A DNA stretch of 60,000 nucleotides from Strigamia acuminata. Its lineage: Eukaryota; Arthropoda; Chilopoda; Geophilomorpha; Linotaeniidae. Within the stretch, counting starts at the first letter, position 1. The number at the start of each line of letters is the position of its first letter. This document shows, piece after piece, positions 44,101 to 46,959 of the stretch. A model generated the notes under the pieces. It made no database searches. It saw only the letters and a program-made list of their open reading frames with translations, and was not told where the DNA came from. The stretch lies in assembly GCA_949358305.1 (NCBI GenBank), contig OX442314.1, positions 22,935,060 to 22,995,059 of the forward strand, written 5' to 3'. Both the position numbers and the translations under genes were made by a program.

Positions 44101-46090
44101 TTTCGCCTAGTGGCAAAATACGAAATTACTCACAATTTCAATTGCCAGCACAGAGTGCGGGTCCAGTTTTTTTTAACACAAATCTGTACAGTCATGGACA
44201 AAAAAAACTTACCTTCAGTTTAGCTGTTTTAAGTTTATCTATCATTATTTGCCCGGTCTATCTTTTAGGGCAAGACGAGAACCCGGGTCAAGATTGATGT
44301 CATTGAATCTCAATGGATTTTTATGCCAATTGGTAGATAAAATTAAAACAGCGAAACTGAAGGAAAGTTTTTTTTGTCCACGACTGTACATGTAATTTAT
44401 CAGCTTAAAAATAAATTTATTATATAATACTTTTTGTTCAGATCACACAGGAAGAGTGAGGGTAGTGGGGATTAATTCTTCAATCTACAGTTTGTGTCTG
44501 GGATCTCGCTGCCGAATTCAAATTACGCATCACATTCTGCACATGCATTTAACATGGCGATTGTCAGGCTTGTTGCACACAAAGGGAATAAAGGAAACAA
44601 TATTTCTGTGCTGTAGGTTGTTTTTGTAAATTGTGGTTTCTTTCCTTTATTTTTAGCATTAATAGGCTTAATATTTGGCTTGACAGTGATAAATAACGAC
44701 TGGAGTTAGGAAATCATTTGCACAGAATGGGATGCGCCGTATGAATTTGGCATCAAGATACTGGGTGCAAACTGTAGACGTCTCCCTGGAGCACAGTTTG
44801 AAAAACATTGTGTTAGACCAACAACTCTTGTCCTTATTTTCATTATTAAAAAGCTTTGTTAAAGCCGCACAAACAGAACTCACTTTGGACTGGTCATTTC
44901 TCAAAGGTCAGAGCTGAAAACAAGAACATACCATAACAGCTTTCATTCAATACAATCACGTCAGCAGTAGGAACATTTATCATGATACGTACAGTGGAAC
45001 ATTGTGTAAAAAAAACCACAGCAAAATTCAAGATAGAGCAGAGGCTCATTAGCTTTACTCACTTGACAGATAATATGTGTTAAATGATGTTACTGGGAAG
45101 TATGAACACAAATACACTAAACATAGCGTAAAACGCCATTGTATTTTTCCCCAGCACCACTAAGGGGTAATGCCACTGTGCAGTGGAAATCATTTCCGCT
45201 TTTATTTAAACAAACTGAGCAAATAAGGTGCACACCTTTGCGCCTTAAAGGTGCAAAATTGTCTTGCAAAACCTTTTTCACAATTACCGTTTGTGCCCTG
45301 TATCTTGATGTCAAATTCAAACTGCGCACTTCATTCTGCGCATGCATTTAAGAAGCAACAATATTTTAATGCTATGCAATAAATTACTTTTTATGATGTG
45401 TTTATTGTTGTTTATTTACTTTATTTTATCATTATTAGGCCTAATGTTAGGCTTACAGAGCGTGAATACTCAAAAATGAAACACTTTAAAAGTGGACTTG
45501 CTAGTGATTGGCACACCACATTTAAATTTTGTTTGTTGCGTCATTTAATCTAAGCATTACTCTCGATTTACAACAATGGTCATAACTAACTTAAAGCAAC
45601 TGCCAGTACGGGGATTAAGAAATCGTTTGTACAGAACGGGATGCGCAGTATGAATGCAGGGAGCGCAAACTGTAGGGTTGGAAGGATGATGCATCTTTAA
45701 AAATACATCTAATAAGTTAGATGTCACAAAGCGAACTGTCTGTTCCATAGTACCGAGAGAAAATAAAATCTTATGTGAAGCTTGGATTGACTCGAATGAC
45801 TCGACTCTCATAAACCCTTCGGTCCTGGATGAAAGGTCTCTTGTGATATCTTAAAATCCATTAAGAGGCAATTGGAACTCCTTTGAAAAATTCTCTAGTG
45901 GTCAGAGTTGTTGGCTTTGCTCCATCAAATACAAAAAAGTCTTTTCTCCTACCTGTGACAGATGCCAGTAACGCGATGTCTTTGCTACCGGGTCCGTGAC
46001 TTCTGTGCAAGCGGCACCGAAGAGTAGAAGTTTATGAGGTAATTTGTAAACCATGTCGAAGAAAGCTTTCATGCCCACAGCTGCATCACA
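1902..46090 (-). CDS. GABBR2: GABA-B receptor subunit 2-like gene, 16 exons, 5' end missing
   Basis: Partial family C GPCR gene spanning the window on the minus strand. Exons (high to low coordinate): 46090-45953, 33688-33521, 27167-27000, 25920-25729, 18589-18356, 18244-18184, 12275-12192, 12072-11922, 11576-11444, 9903-9796, 9716-9594, 8546-8436, 6496-6272, 6149-5988, 2656-2445, 2145-1902. They join in phase to 837 codons plus stop. Order: ectodomain (residues 1 to about 350), seven helices (about 360-632), coiled coil (about 670-700), acidic then proline-rich tail. In vertebrates GABBR2 is the non-ligand-binding partner of GABBR1; it couples to Gi/o and masks the GABBR1 ER-retention signal. 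The choice of GABBR2 over GABBR1 rests on helices 5-7 and the VPKL loop. Part of the ectodomain (exon 4) also resembles GABBR1, so orthology needs a tree. Confidence 0.93.
2445..2656 (-). CDS. GABBR2: GABBR2-like exon 15 of window (C-terminal tail)
   Basis: 212 nt: 70 codons plus two nt of Lys, acceptor TTTCTTTCAG and donor [23 protein letters not shown] extends the coiled coil from the previous exon, followed by a charged tail ending STVEDK. No clear vertebrate match beyond the coiled coil, as expected for this fast-evolving region. The split codon AA+G rejoins as Lys with the next exon. Confidence 0.85.
3095..3305. repeat. degenerate TCTCGG-type simple repeat
   Basis: Repeated short motifs (TCTCGG, GATCTC, GAGATC) and the inverted forms GTACGAGATCTCG and CGAGATTTCATTATTACGAG. 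The two halves can pair. It looks like a decayed microsatellite or short palindromic element. Confidence 0.55.
3663..3690 (+). repeat. GGGGA tandem repeat
   Basis: Five runs of three or four G spaced by single A (units of AGGGG). It fits the intramolecular G-quadruplex pattern on the plus strand. The receptor transcript would carry the C-rich complement. Confidence 0.8.
3727..3975. repeat. interspersed repeat family G, uninterrupted copy
   Basis: Starts CCAACGAATTGTGGTTGCGG and runs through GGTGGCCTTTTTGAATTTGG and TTGTAAAAACCAT to GAAAACCGAAACTTTGAAGG. It aligns end to end with 19040-19114 joined to 23916-24135, so it shows the empty state of the retrotransposon insertion site. Confidence 0.75.
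4541..4732. repeat. MITE family A, copy 2 (diverged)
   Basis: Left end TACGGTCTGTGCTCGGAATC and TTGATGCC; right end reverse complement GTCGCGCACAGAATCTTGATGG. It keeps the family A tips but has a short, AT-rich, diverged centre. Confidence 0.7.
5424..5937. repeat. MITE family J carrying a minisatellite
   Basis: The left tip is CCGTAAATGCTCCC and the right tip reverse-complements to CCGTAAATACTCTG, with TA at the right boundary. The first 60 bp match a fragment at 13597 (CGGGATGCTAATTGAA versus CGGATGCTGATTGAA). Most of the interior is a 31-bp tandem array. The element's right edge is about 48 bp from the exon 14 donor. Confidence 0.7.
5486..5880. repeat. 31-bp minisatellite, about 12-13 units
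   Basis: Two unit variants in blocks. The first four or so read AATTCAATATCTAAATTGAC then CAAAGCGACT. The rest read AAAATAAATGTCTAAATTGA then TCAAGAACACT. All are 31 bp, so the array has one period and a sharp switch between variants near 5625. Confidence 0.92.
5988..6149 (-). CDS. GABBR2: GABBR2-like exon 14 of window (C-tail, coiled-coil start)
   Basis: 54 codons, phase 0-0, acceptor TTTCCAG and donor [18 protein letters not shown] continues VPK exactly like human VPKLITLRTNPDA. Then comes a basic stretch with KRRR, an acidic run (DSEESD), and the start of a coiled coil ([19 protein letters not shown]). The coiled coil pairs GABBR2 with GABBR1 in vertebrates. A minisatellite-bearing MITE ends about 48 bp past this donor. 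Confidence 0.93.
6272..6496 (-). CDS. GABBR2: GABBR2-like exon 13 of window (helices 5-7)
   Basis: 75 codons, phase 0-0, acceptor TTTGCACATGTGCAG and donor GTCAGT. It starts [11 protein letters not shown], continues [19 protein letters not shown] (essentially identical to human GABBR2), and ends [14 protein letters not shown]. This is the most conserved part of the protein and the best evidence for a GABBR2 rather than GABBR1 identity, since GABBR1 has [20 protein letters not shown] at this position. Confidence 0.97.
6497..8435. other. intron 12-13: AT-rich, nothing recognised
   Basis: 1.9 kb with long T and A runs (for example 7470-7500) and a GA-rich microsatellite near 8180. No inverted-repeat element or exon was identified by eye. 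Confidence 0.5.
8436..8546 (-). CDS. GABBR2: GABBR2-like exon 12 of window (extracellular loop 2, helix 5 start)
   Basis: 37 codons, phase 0-0, acceptor CTTTTAG and donor GTAAC. It encodes [20 protein letters not shown], then [17 protein letters not shown]. The Cys in MEYC is the loop-2 partner of the helix-3 disulfide. YAYKGLLM is identical to vertebrate GABBR2. Confidence 0.95.
8809..9165. repeat. MITE family H
   Basis: Left tip TACCATGTTTACACTAAGC; the right tip reverse-complements to TACCATGTTCACACCAACG. Further inside both arms carry GGATCTGATC / GATCTAGATC-like blocks and GTGTGAACAC. 357 bp, no frame of note. It lies in the intron between exons 11 and 12. Confidence 0.75.
9594..9716 (-). 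CDS. GABBR2: GABBR2-like exon 11 of window (helix 4)
   Basis: 41 codons, phase 0-0, acceptor TCTTAG-type and donor [25 protein letters not shown] is followed by [21 protein letters not shown]. It matches [20 protein letters not shown] and ICWQAVDPLRRTVE. The conserved W and DP at the extracellular end of helix 4 are present. Confidence 0.95.
9796..9903 (-). CDS. GABBR2: GABBR2-like exon 10 of window (helix 3)
   Basis: 36 codons, phase 0-0, acceptor TCCTTAG and donor GTAAG. It encodes [20 protein letters not shown], then [16 protein letters not shown]. It matches helix 3 and intracellular loop 2 of GABBR2 ([20 protein letters not shown]), a G-protein-facing segment. Only 79 bp separate it from the next exon. 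Confidence 0.96.
9904..10634. other. intron 9-10, upstream half: nothing recognised
   Basis: AT-rich intronic DNA. A short A/T-only stretch lies near 10340-10385. No exon or bounded repeat seen. Confidence 0.5.
10635..10776. repeat. MITE family B, copy 1 (near-perfect hairpin)
   Basis: Arms of about 60 bp: CAGTAGCTGCATTTAAAAAG, TCTAAAACGACTCG and TTTCTGTCGTTTTGTG pair with the right arm, which ends AATGCAGCTAGTG. The loop is only about 20 bp, so the whole element folds into one hairpin. A second copy is at 43679-43824. Confidence 0.85.
10826..11142. repeat. MITE family I, TA target duplication
   Basis: 317 bp, tips ATGCTGGGCACACACATAC and reverse complement ATGCTGGGCGCACACATAC, directly flanked by TA on both sides. 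The subterminal regions are rich in CG (TTTCGCATCGCGGC, CGCGATGCGAAATTGC), in contrast to the surrounding DNA. Confidence 0.88.
11168..11345. repeat. interspersed repeat family E, copy 2 (internally shortened)
   Basis: AATTCTCATTGGCCGACTG near the left edge matches the tips of 40709-41497. The remainder (CTTTGAGCAG and TGTGATCAGTGCCCTCTTTC, read in reverse) matches 3480-3570. It ends about 100 bp from the exon 9 donor. Confidence 0.6.
11444..11576 (-). CDS. GABBR2: GABBR2-like exon 9 of window (helix 2)
   Basis: 133 nt: one nt finishing Arg, then 44 codons. [19 protein letters not shown] matches the near-invariant IKMSSPYMNNLIILGG of GABBR2. The helix ends [14 protein letters not shown], followed by FICT, whose Cys is the extracellular-loop-1 disulfide Cys. 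Acceptor TTTAAAAG; donor GTAAGA directly after ICT. The frame stays open past the donor into intron, which is not coding. Confidence 0.95.
11922..12072 (-). CDS. GABBR2: GABBR2-like exon 8 of window (linker and helix 1)
   Basis: 151 nt, split codons at both ends, acceptor TTTGTAG and donor GTAACA. It encodes [20 protein letters not shown], then the first hydrophobic helix from [12 protein letters not shown] to VFLVINI and the loop KFRNQ. Human GABBR2 has [20 protein letters not shown] and NIKNRNQ here. There is an NLT sequon just before the membrane. Confidence 0.95.
12192..12275 (-). CDS. GABBR2: GABBR2-like exon 7 of window (end of ectodomain)
   Basis: 84 nt: a split Gly codon, 27 codons ([19 protein letters not shown]...), then one nt of the next codon. 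It matches 'DSREVKVGEYNAVADTLEI'. The acceptor is TTTCCTAG. The donor is GAGAG followed by GCAAGT, a strong GC-type donor, and no in-phase GT alternative was seen. The junction makes [11 protein letters not shown], matching the family's GxxPPxDxT segment before the first helix. Confidence 0.9.
12276..13596. other. intron 6-7, proximal part: nothing bounded
   Basis: AT-rich, including a TATATA stretch near 13075-13090 and a fragment near 12750-12775 that ends GAATGCAGCTATAGTG, like a family B tip. The plus-strand open frame at 13029-13238 is composed of AT-rich simple sequence. Confidence 0.45.
13597..13680. repeat. MITE family J fragment
   Basis: TACCGTAAATGCTGTCATTG then GGGCGCGGATGCTGATTGAA, matching the left end of the element at 5424. 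TA precedes the CCGTA tip, supporting a TA target. No right end was found before the hAT element at 13878. Confidence 0.55.
13878..14061. mobile_element. hAT-type MITE with exact 8-bp target duplication
   Basis: Flanked by ATTTAGAA at 13870-13877 and 14062-14069. Tips are CGGGCGCCCAAACCGCGG on the left and, reversed, CAGTGATGTCCAACCTTTTG on the right; both keep a CCAAACC/CCAACC motif. 184 bp, non-coding. The 8-bp duplication and CAGTG-like tip are typical of the hAT superfamily. Confidence 0.85.
14838..15282. repeat. GC-rich MITE family K inserted in a terminal repeat
   Basis: 445 bp, tips CCGTACCGCCCCGTTTAAAC and its reverse complement, TA on both sides. The interior is a run of diverged GGCGCTTA / CCGGGCGTTTAA motifs, which makes it the GC-richest intronic island. 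The host's other terminal repeat (16905-16985) reads AAATAAATAGTACCTC without the insert, confirming the boundary and the TA duplication. Confidence 0.9.
15480..16612 (+). pseudogene. tyrosine recombinase remnant, frameshifted
   Basis: An open frame at 15724-16194 contains [20 protein letters not shown], resembling the first catalytic-Arg box of tyrosine recombinases. A different frame at 16478-16612 reads [20 protein letters not shown], then [19 protein letters not shown], matching the DIRS-type 'HSTRxAST...ILxAxxWS...FxxFY' terminus. The expected His before STR is Asn, and the position of the nucleophile Tyr is Phe. The stop between 16194 and 16478 plus the frame change confirm that it is broken. 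The 15480-15720 stretch may be upstream coding remnant. Confidence 0.75.
17076..18183. other. intron 6-7, distal part: nothing recognised
   Basis: AT-rich, with poly-A and poly-T patches at 17425-17525. No bounded element or exon noticed. Confidence 0.5.
18184..18244 (-). CDS. GABBR2: GABBR2-like exon 6 of window (ectodomain)
   Basis: 61 nt, entering phase 0 and leaving phase 1, acceptor TTCAG and donor GTAAAT. It encodes [20 protein letters not shown], matching 'GxVxFRNGERxGTIKFTQFQ'. It is separated by only 111 bp from the preceding exon and followed by a 5.9-kb intron filled with transposons. Confidence 0.92.
18356..18589 (-). CDS. GABBR2: GABBR2-like exon 5 of window (ectodomain)
   Basis: 78 codons, phase 0-0, donor GTAAG. 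The acceptor (TTTTCGAAG) has a poor pyrimidine tract interrupted by CGA but gives exact continuity: SGM then [12 protein letters not shown]. The core is [20 protein letters not shown] and [11 protein letters not shown], matching the strongly conserved [10 protein letters not shown] and MNETNFFGVTG blocks. The NET sequon is conserved with vertebrates. This exon is 1.5 kb downstream (gene sense) of a nested transposon cluster. Confidence 0.95.
19115..19246 (-). repeat. 3' LTR of the Ty3/Gypsy element
   Basis: 132 bp, starts right after the polypurine tract in element orientation and abuts the 5-bp duplication GTGGA at 19110-19114. No AATAAA is evident inside it. Confidence 0.95.
19247..19257 (-). 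other. polypurine tract of the Ty3/Gypsy element
   Basis: On the element strand GGGGGGAGGGA directly abuts the 3' LTR, the expected primer for plus-strand synthesis. Confidence 0.85.
19383..19814 (-). CDS. C-terminal tail frame of the Ty3/Gypsy pol
   Basis: 143-codon open frame, shifted +1 relative to gag-pol and overlapping its last 28 codons. The useful part follows a run of six A (19744-19749). It is Glu/Arg-rich and ends with [20 protein letters not shown], the 'RRSxRxxKPPxRYxDFV' motif common at the C terminus of Ty3/Gypsy integrases. Either a one-base change in the A run disconnected it or it is reached by a frameshift. The Met at the start is probably not a real initiator. Confidence 0.7.
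   Translation of the reverse strand: MWVPRLERAEAHRTSYGTPRSSKKLQGKEREKEGREFEEERREECAEKERGETQEEVRRELAPQVEPIPALQTEMLAIPEEELGLQRERMPHVEPVLQDEPPQHAELPMNLRRSSRTTQGKPPARYGDFVPTKVKRGRNKKKW
19732..23694 (-). CDS. Gag-Pol polyprotein of Ty3/Gypsy element
   Basis: 1320 codons in a single frame. Gag is roughly 1-300 with two zinc knuckles: C254-C257-H263-C269 (unusual spacing) and C276-C279-H284-C289 (CX2CX4HX4C). The aspartic protease is DSGTS at 356-360. Reverse transcriptase has D580 and the VDD motif at 641-643. RNase H has D790, E833, D858 and D902. Integrase has H1015, H1018, C1048, C1051, then D1079, D1134, E1170 (D-X35-E). No internal stop. The start may be Met1 or Met12 (MADETKP). The element encodes copying and integration of itself; no envelope-like frame was seen. 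Confidence 0.96.
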   Translation of the reverse strand: MSGIGDGQVTIMADETKPAVAATVGVASFVQTTGIPPFDVHGETTTQSQRWKRWVSRLEMYLIAAGITDDNRKMATLLHQAGEEVFTVYETLTIVVKDYKSVKDALTTYFIPTKNMEFCVYTFRVSRQETNETLDKYQMRLRHLAVGCEFHNDDREIKSQLILGTSMNRLRRQGLRDDTLTLKQLLDLGRGYEASEWQARQMEGGDKETPVEVNLVRKMEDTRKRTNSGMENRRSEFTTGGSRSGSVGTAGRRCFNCGRSWPHPSPQDCPARGVACRGCGKTGHFVRFCRAKRTESAEGKQKVNMVNYEREREWDDDEGDLFTIGLCMDGNTRKNNMPEVRLTVGKESNKVKFIVDSGTSVNILGREIFTNMIFKPTLQVSRAKLFTYGSSEPLPLLGRVELVLRWEGKSVTTTAYVVDRPGDSLLNYETAKRLEIVKVVNSVQQTTLEEEIKKQYPKLFRGVGKLKDYQIHLHVDESVAPVAQRYRPIPFHLRKKVEKELERLLQMDVIERIDEGMGPTPWVSPIHCVDKPRDPDPDAIRLCVDAREVNRAIKRVRHTSPRLEDVIAVAEGAVLFSKLDLNHGFNQVELDGESRKYTVFATHVGLFRFKRLLFGINSASELFQDTIRQVIEGLPNCINIVDDIFVVGKTGEAHDAAMHAVLRRLEEKGLTLNEEKCELRRDRIVFFGHVFSARGISIDPRKVEAVERMEPPKSVAEVKSLLGMVIYCARFVRNMADMLKPLRDLAKKANAAFVWGEDQQTAWAAIKGQLGNKSVLAYYDPTARIHLTVDAGPNGLGAILAQIKGADMEPRVVAYASRTLTEVEKRYSQIERETLAAVWAIEHFYLYLYGITFVLFTDHKPLISIFGNRKSRPSARIERLCLRIQQYVFEVKYTKGASNPSDYMSRHSGAEKGCGVTMTRAVERYVNFVVRTRMPSSLTREQIAKATAEDKELQLLSTTLQCTGGERDRLWKQEGLKPFRLLQDELTSSVDGIVLRGDRIVIPEQLRDAVITLAHRGHQGIVKTKVLLRQKVWFPGLDARVERAVAGCLPCQACVPIRTRTPLVMTELPDRPWQRLAVDFLGPFPDGKILCVLIDEYSRFPFVDGVASTGARGVINLMKKRFSELGIPEVIKSDNGPPFASGEFAEFLEDMGIRHQRVTPLWPEANGEAERFMRTLNKAILAAVTEGKKWHEEICEFLLNYRATPHTTTGVPPAELLFSRPIKTRLPQIFALQEDKLVRKRDEEKKTEMKRLADEKRQVKEHRLTVGDLVLVKRRKTNKLISPYDPVPFKIVSIVGSQIRACRGSQNIVRNSSFFKKVAG
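23765..23782 (-). other. primer-binding site of the Ty3/Gypsy element
   Basis: One nt after the 5' LTR the element strand reads TGGCGACGAGATGAAAG. A TGG start at this position is the normal layout for tRNA-primed reverse transcription. I did not assign the tRNA. Confidence 0.6.
23784..23915 (-). repeat. 5' LTR of the Ty3/Gypsy element
   Basis: 132 bp, matching 19115-19246 base for base as far as I can read. Very short for a Ty3/Gypsy LTR. It contains CGGCCTTGATCACTAACGCC and the direct pair GGCCTTGTCATC / GGCCTTGATCAC (plus-strand reading). Confidence 0.95.
24215..25728. other. intron 4-5, proximal part: no gene
   Basis: AT-rich intronic DNA with a (TTTTTA)n microsatellite near 25546-25592. 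No bounded repeat or exon recognised. Confidence 0.5.
25546..25592. repeat. TTTTTA-type microsatellite
   Basis: Units of five to seven T followed by A, imperfect, about 45 bp. Confidence 0.8.
25729..25920 (-). CDS. GABBR2: GABBR2-like exon 4 of window (ectodomain lobe 2)
   Basis: 64 codons, phase 0-0, acceptor AACAG and donor GTAAGT. The peptide contains [16 protein letters not shown], then [18 protein letters not shown] and [13 protein letters not shown], ending TTVSGM. It matches 'AYEENMYGSKYQWIIPGWY...WW' and 'AxEGYI'. The segment [16 protein letters not shown] also looks like the equivalent GABBR1 stretch, so the ectodomain is not cleanly GABBR2-type here. The Cys pairs with a lobe-2 Cys in family structures. 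Confidence 0.94.
26052..26250. repeat. MITE family A, copy 3
   Basis: Left tip TACAGTTTGGGCCCGGTATC and right tip CCGGGTGCAAACTACA. The interior GCAGTATTAGGCCTAAT block and the ACAACAATAAA block match copy 1. It lies just past the donor side of exon 4, in the 1.08-kb intron. Confidence 0.8.
26702..26833. repeat. MITE family C, copy 1 (internally deleted)
   Basis: Starts TACCGTATTTTATCGATTAA and ends AAAATACGGTA. The left 110 bp match copy 2 (TTGTCAGCAATTACAATTTC, GGTTTTTCGTTTGTTACATT), but the right half is missing apart from the last dozen bases. Confidence 0.85.
27000..27167 (-). CDS. GABBR2: GABBR2-like exon 3 of window (ectodomain)
   Basis: 56 codons, phase 0-0, acceptor CTCCCAG and donor GTATA. 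It begins [13 protein letters not shown] and ends [21 protein letters not shown]. The family signature is 'DVRIILGxF....A..VFC'. The first half (helical, acidic) is divergent from vertebrates. The NET sequon is a possible glycosylation site. Confidence 0.93.
27168..29847. other. intron 2-3, proximal part: one MITE, otherwise nothing
   Basis: AT-rich; contains only the hAT-type element at 28273-28432. Short open frames here have no recognisable products. Confidence 0.5.
28273..28432. mobile_element. hAT-type MITE, GC-rich
   Basis: 160 bp, tips CAGGCCCACCTTTACC and, reversed, CAGGGCCGTCTTTACAC. Flanked by TATGTAAG (28265-28272) and TATGTACC (28433-28440), an 8-bp duplication with 6 matches. 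The interior is rich in GGGCGCC and GGGCACAG motifs. Confidence 0.75.
29848..30104. repeat. MITE family C, copy 2
   Basis: TACCCTATTTTATCGATTAA on the left and CTTAATCGGTAAAATACGGTA (reverse complement of the tip) on the right. About 257 bp with TA. It contains the internal inverted pair around TTTGTTACATTTGTTTAATG and the block ACCGTACTTTTGCAAAATTA. Eleven bp separate it from MITE L. Confidence 0.88.
30118..30672. repeat. MITE family L
   Basis: Left tip CCGTATTGATAGCCTTTTAG then TGGCATACCACTAAAA; right tip, reversed, CCGTATTGACGCGCTTTTAG then TGTCATGCC. TA on both sides. 555 bp, the interior AT-rich and non-coding, with a third GTATGCCACTAAAAG motif at about 30233. Confidence 0.85.
30890..30920. 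repeat. poly-T/C tract
   Basis: Three runs of T8-T9 separated by C, low complexity. Confidence 0.7.
31734..32151. repeat. MITE family D, copy 1
   Basis: Tips TATACTCTAACCGGACTC; arms of about 57 bp (AAAAATCAACAACAGTCCCA, TTRGTCGAGCCAGTTTACT) nearly perfectly inverted. The right arm continues with a subterminal block (read inward GGTGTAGTCATCCGGACAAG, TAGACCCAAACACCAG) that recurs in copy 3. 418 bp, non-coding. Confidence 0.9.
32960..33049. repeat. MITE family D, copy 4 (right end only)
   Basis: Read in reverse: TATACTCAAAACCACCACAA, then TCCTATTGGTTGAGCCATCT, CACTAGTGTAGTGGC. It keeps the family D tip and subterminal order. A possible left end near 32578 (AAACCACAACACCGG) is too diverged to be sure. 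Confidence 0.6.
33521..33688 (-). CDS. GABBR2: GABBR2-like exon 2 of window (ectodomain)
   Basis: 56 codons, phase 0-0, acceptor TTTACAG and donor GTGAG. The peptide runs from [10 protein letters not shown] through [12 protein letters not shown] to YQNDPRYAL. It matches the family C pattern LSYAxTxPxLxxKxYPxFFRTVPS, then the strand 'W..VGTL'. One N-glycosylation sequon (NWT) is visible in FNWTTVGTL. Other open frames over this exon run into intron. Confidence 0.93.
34895..35090. repeat. minisatellite, about 20-bp unit
   Basis: About ten imperfect units of the type AACATTTTTACAAAGTTTAT. Length and sequence drift toward the right end. The apparent open frames here are by-products of the repeat. 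Confidence 0.88.
35119..35193. repeat. 15-bp tandem repeat, five identical units
   Basis: Five units of GTCGCTCTTTTCAGC, followed by degenerate relatives (GCGCGCTCTTTTGAGC, GTAGATCTTTTGAGC) to about 35270. The perfect core suggests recent expansion. Confidence 0.95.
36785..36875. repeat. tandem repeat, about 19-bp unit
   Basis: Four or five imperfect copies of CCCAGGAGGGCCATTAG-like sequence in otherwise AT-rich DNA. Confidence 0.75.
37105..37381. repeat. MITE family C, copy 3
   Basis: TACCATATTTTATCGATTAA to TTGGTAAAATACGATA, 277 bp. Same orientation and interior as copy 2, with a short internal duplication (AATGTAACATTTGTTTAACG). Confidence 0.85.
38949..39354. mobile_element. hAT-type MITE with ACCCGT repeats, exact 8-bp duplication
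   Basis: Flanked by CTGTGTAT at 38941-38948 and 39355-39362. Tips CAGAGAATAACATCGGGTAC and, reversed, CAGAGAATAACATTGGCG. Both subterminal zones are tandem ACCCGT / ACCCGC / GTAACGG hexamer-like motifs, around an AT-rich centre. 406 bp, non-coding. Confidence 0.93.
39363..40708. other. intron 1-2, middle: nothing bounded
   Basis: Two stretches with GACTAAACAACATTTAAACT- and GACTTTTTGAATACACCTAT-like motifs suggest diverged transposon fragments, but no ends could be set. Confidence 0.4.
40709..41497. repeat. interspersed repeat family E, copy 3 (both ends)
   Basis: Left AAATATTCACTAATTTTCAT then TGGTCGGTGG; right, reversed, TTATATTCACTTATTCTCAT then TGGCTGGCTG. About 790 bp. The right part also shares GTGTTGTGATTGGCAAAGAT and GATCACC with copies at 4180 and 11230. 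Confidence 0.6.
41498..42730. other. intron 1-2: nothing recognised
   Basis: AT-rich DNA without a bounded repeat or exon noticed. Confidence 0.45.
42731..43152. repeat. MITE family D, copy 2
   Basis: Tips TATACTCTTTCCGCACTCAA; arms of about 52 bp (GAGGAGCCCTGGAAGCTGG, GCTCCCATTGGCC). Inside the left arm, AAGCCGTTTCACTTGAGTAC and AAGACCCAAAACAAC correspond to the subterminal block of copies 1 and 3. 422 bp. Confidence 0.9.
43679..43824. repeat. MITE family B, copy 2
   Basis: CAGTAGCTGCATTCAAAAAT on the left and TTTTGAATGCAGCTAGTG on the right. The arms beyond the first 20 bp are much more diverged than in copy 1. Confidence 0.8.
44189..44386. repeat. Tc1/mariner-like MITE, TA target
   Basis: 198 bp, flanked by TA. 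Tips CAGTCATGGACAAAAAAAAC and reversed CAGTCGTGGACAAAAAAAAC. Arms of more than 50 bp (CTTCAGTTTAGCTGTTTTAA, GTTTATCTA). No coding capacity. Confidence 0.92.
44485..44776. repeat. MITE family A, copy 4
   Basis: Left tip TACAGTTTGTGTCTGGGATC, right tip GGGTGCAAACTGTA, 292 bp. The subterminal CATTCTGCACATGC and CAGAATGGGATGCGC blocks match copy 1. It is one of three family A copies flanking exon 1 within 2.3 kb. Confidence 0.85.
45285..45674. repeat. MITE family A, copy 5 (with extra internal sequence)
   Basis: Left tip TACCGTTTGTGCCCTGTATC, right tip GAGCGCAAACTGTA. It is about 100 bp longer than copy 4. The extra stretch (about 45460-45600) has no match in the other copies and may be a later insertion or an older longer form. 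Confidence 0.8.
45953..46090 (-). CDS. GABBR2: GABBR2-like exon 1 of window (ectodomain lobe 1)
   Basis: 46 codons, phase 0 at both ends, flanked by TTTAG and GTAGG splice sites. The peptide starts [15 protein letters not shown] and ends RYWHLSQ. It aligns with the GABBR2 segment CDNAKGLKAFYD through WNLVQ, including the Cys that forms a lobe-1 disulfide in the family and a second Cys in FGAAC. It is isolated by a 12.3-kb intron downstream, and no upstream exon was found in the remaining 13.9 kb. Confidence 0.9.
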
Positions 46091-46582
46091 CTAAATAGGA
46101 AAATAGAAGAAAAACAATTGTTAATTGGTTTTGATTTTGAATCATTAATTGTAATTAGTGCAGTGCTAATTGTTTTTGCGATTTGTTTGTTTATTTTGTT
46201 TCTAATTTCGAGTCGATGGGAATCGATTTTTCTAACTATTGCAGTTGTAATCAAGATTGCACACTGATTAAGGGATATCGATTCCTTTTTTAATAGTATT
46301 TGGTTAGTGCGCAAATAAATGCTGAAAATGCAATATCTTTTTAACGACTGTTTGATGGGTTTGTAATAATATCATGAAAGTCGTCGTATGATTAAGCGGG
46401 ACTGCAAGAAGTACGAAGAATTGCAAACCTGTTAAAGTATTTTCGACGAAAATTGATGCAACCTCAAACTTTTTCACATAAAAATAAATTTTTGGAATTG
46501 CAATCATTAGAGGCGCACCCGCAAATGTTTTAAAAGTGATGTAATTATACTGTCATAAAGAGCATTTTTCACCGGTCATAGC

Positions 46583-46766
46583 TACAGTCTGTGCCCGATT
46601 CGAATACGAAAAACACAAAAATATAAAACTTTATTGCACGCAATATGGGCATAGTGTCATTTTCTGTTATTATTTCTAGAAATCATGTATTTGTTGCGCT
46701 TAAATATGCGTAGACAGGGATTTTTCAATTTGATTTTGGCATCAAGATTCCGAATGTGAACTTTAG
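46583..46766. repeat. MITE family A, copy 6 (diverged)
   Basis: Left tip TACAGTCTGTGCCCGATTCG; the right side keeps GATTTTGGCATCAAGATTCC and GTGAACTTTA. Short form resembling copy 2. Confidence 0.65.
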
Positions 46767-46959
46767 TGGTCTGCTCGGACAATTATTTATATGGGTCACT
46801 ACTTTGTGGTTAGGTAGATGTGTACAGAACAGCAAACAGGATCTTGTGGTTTTATTACCGTTTTCCTTACAGCTTGTCACCAGATCTCTTTTTTTGCTTA
46901 TTAAGAGTTGTCGGGTTGCACCAGATATCCGATATCAAAATAATTTCCTGTTATTAACT

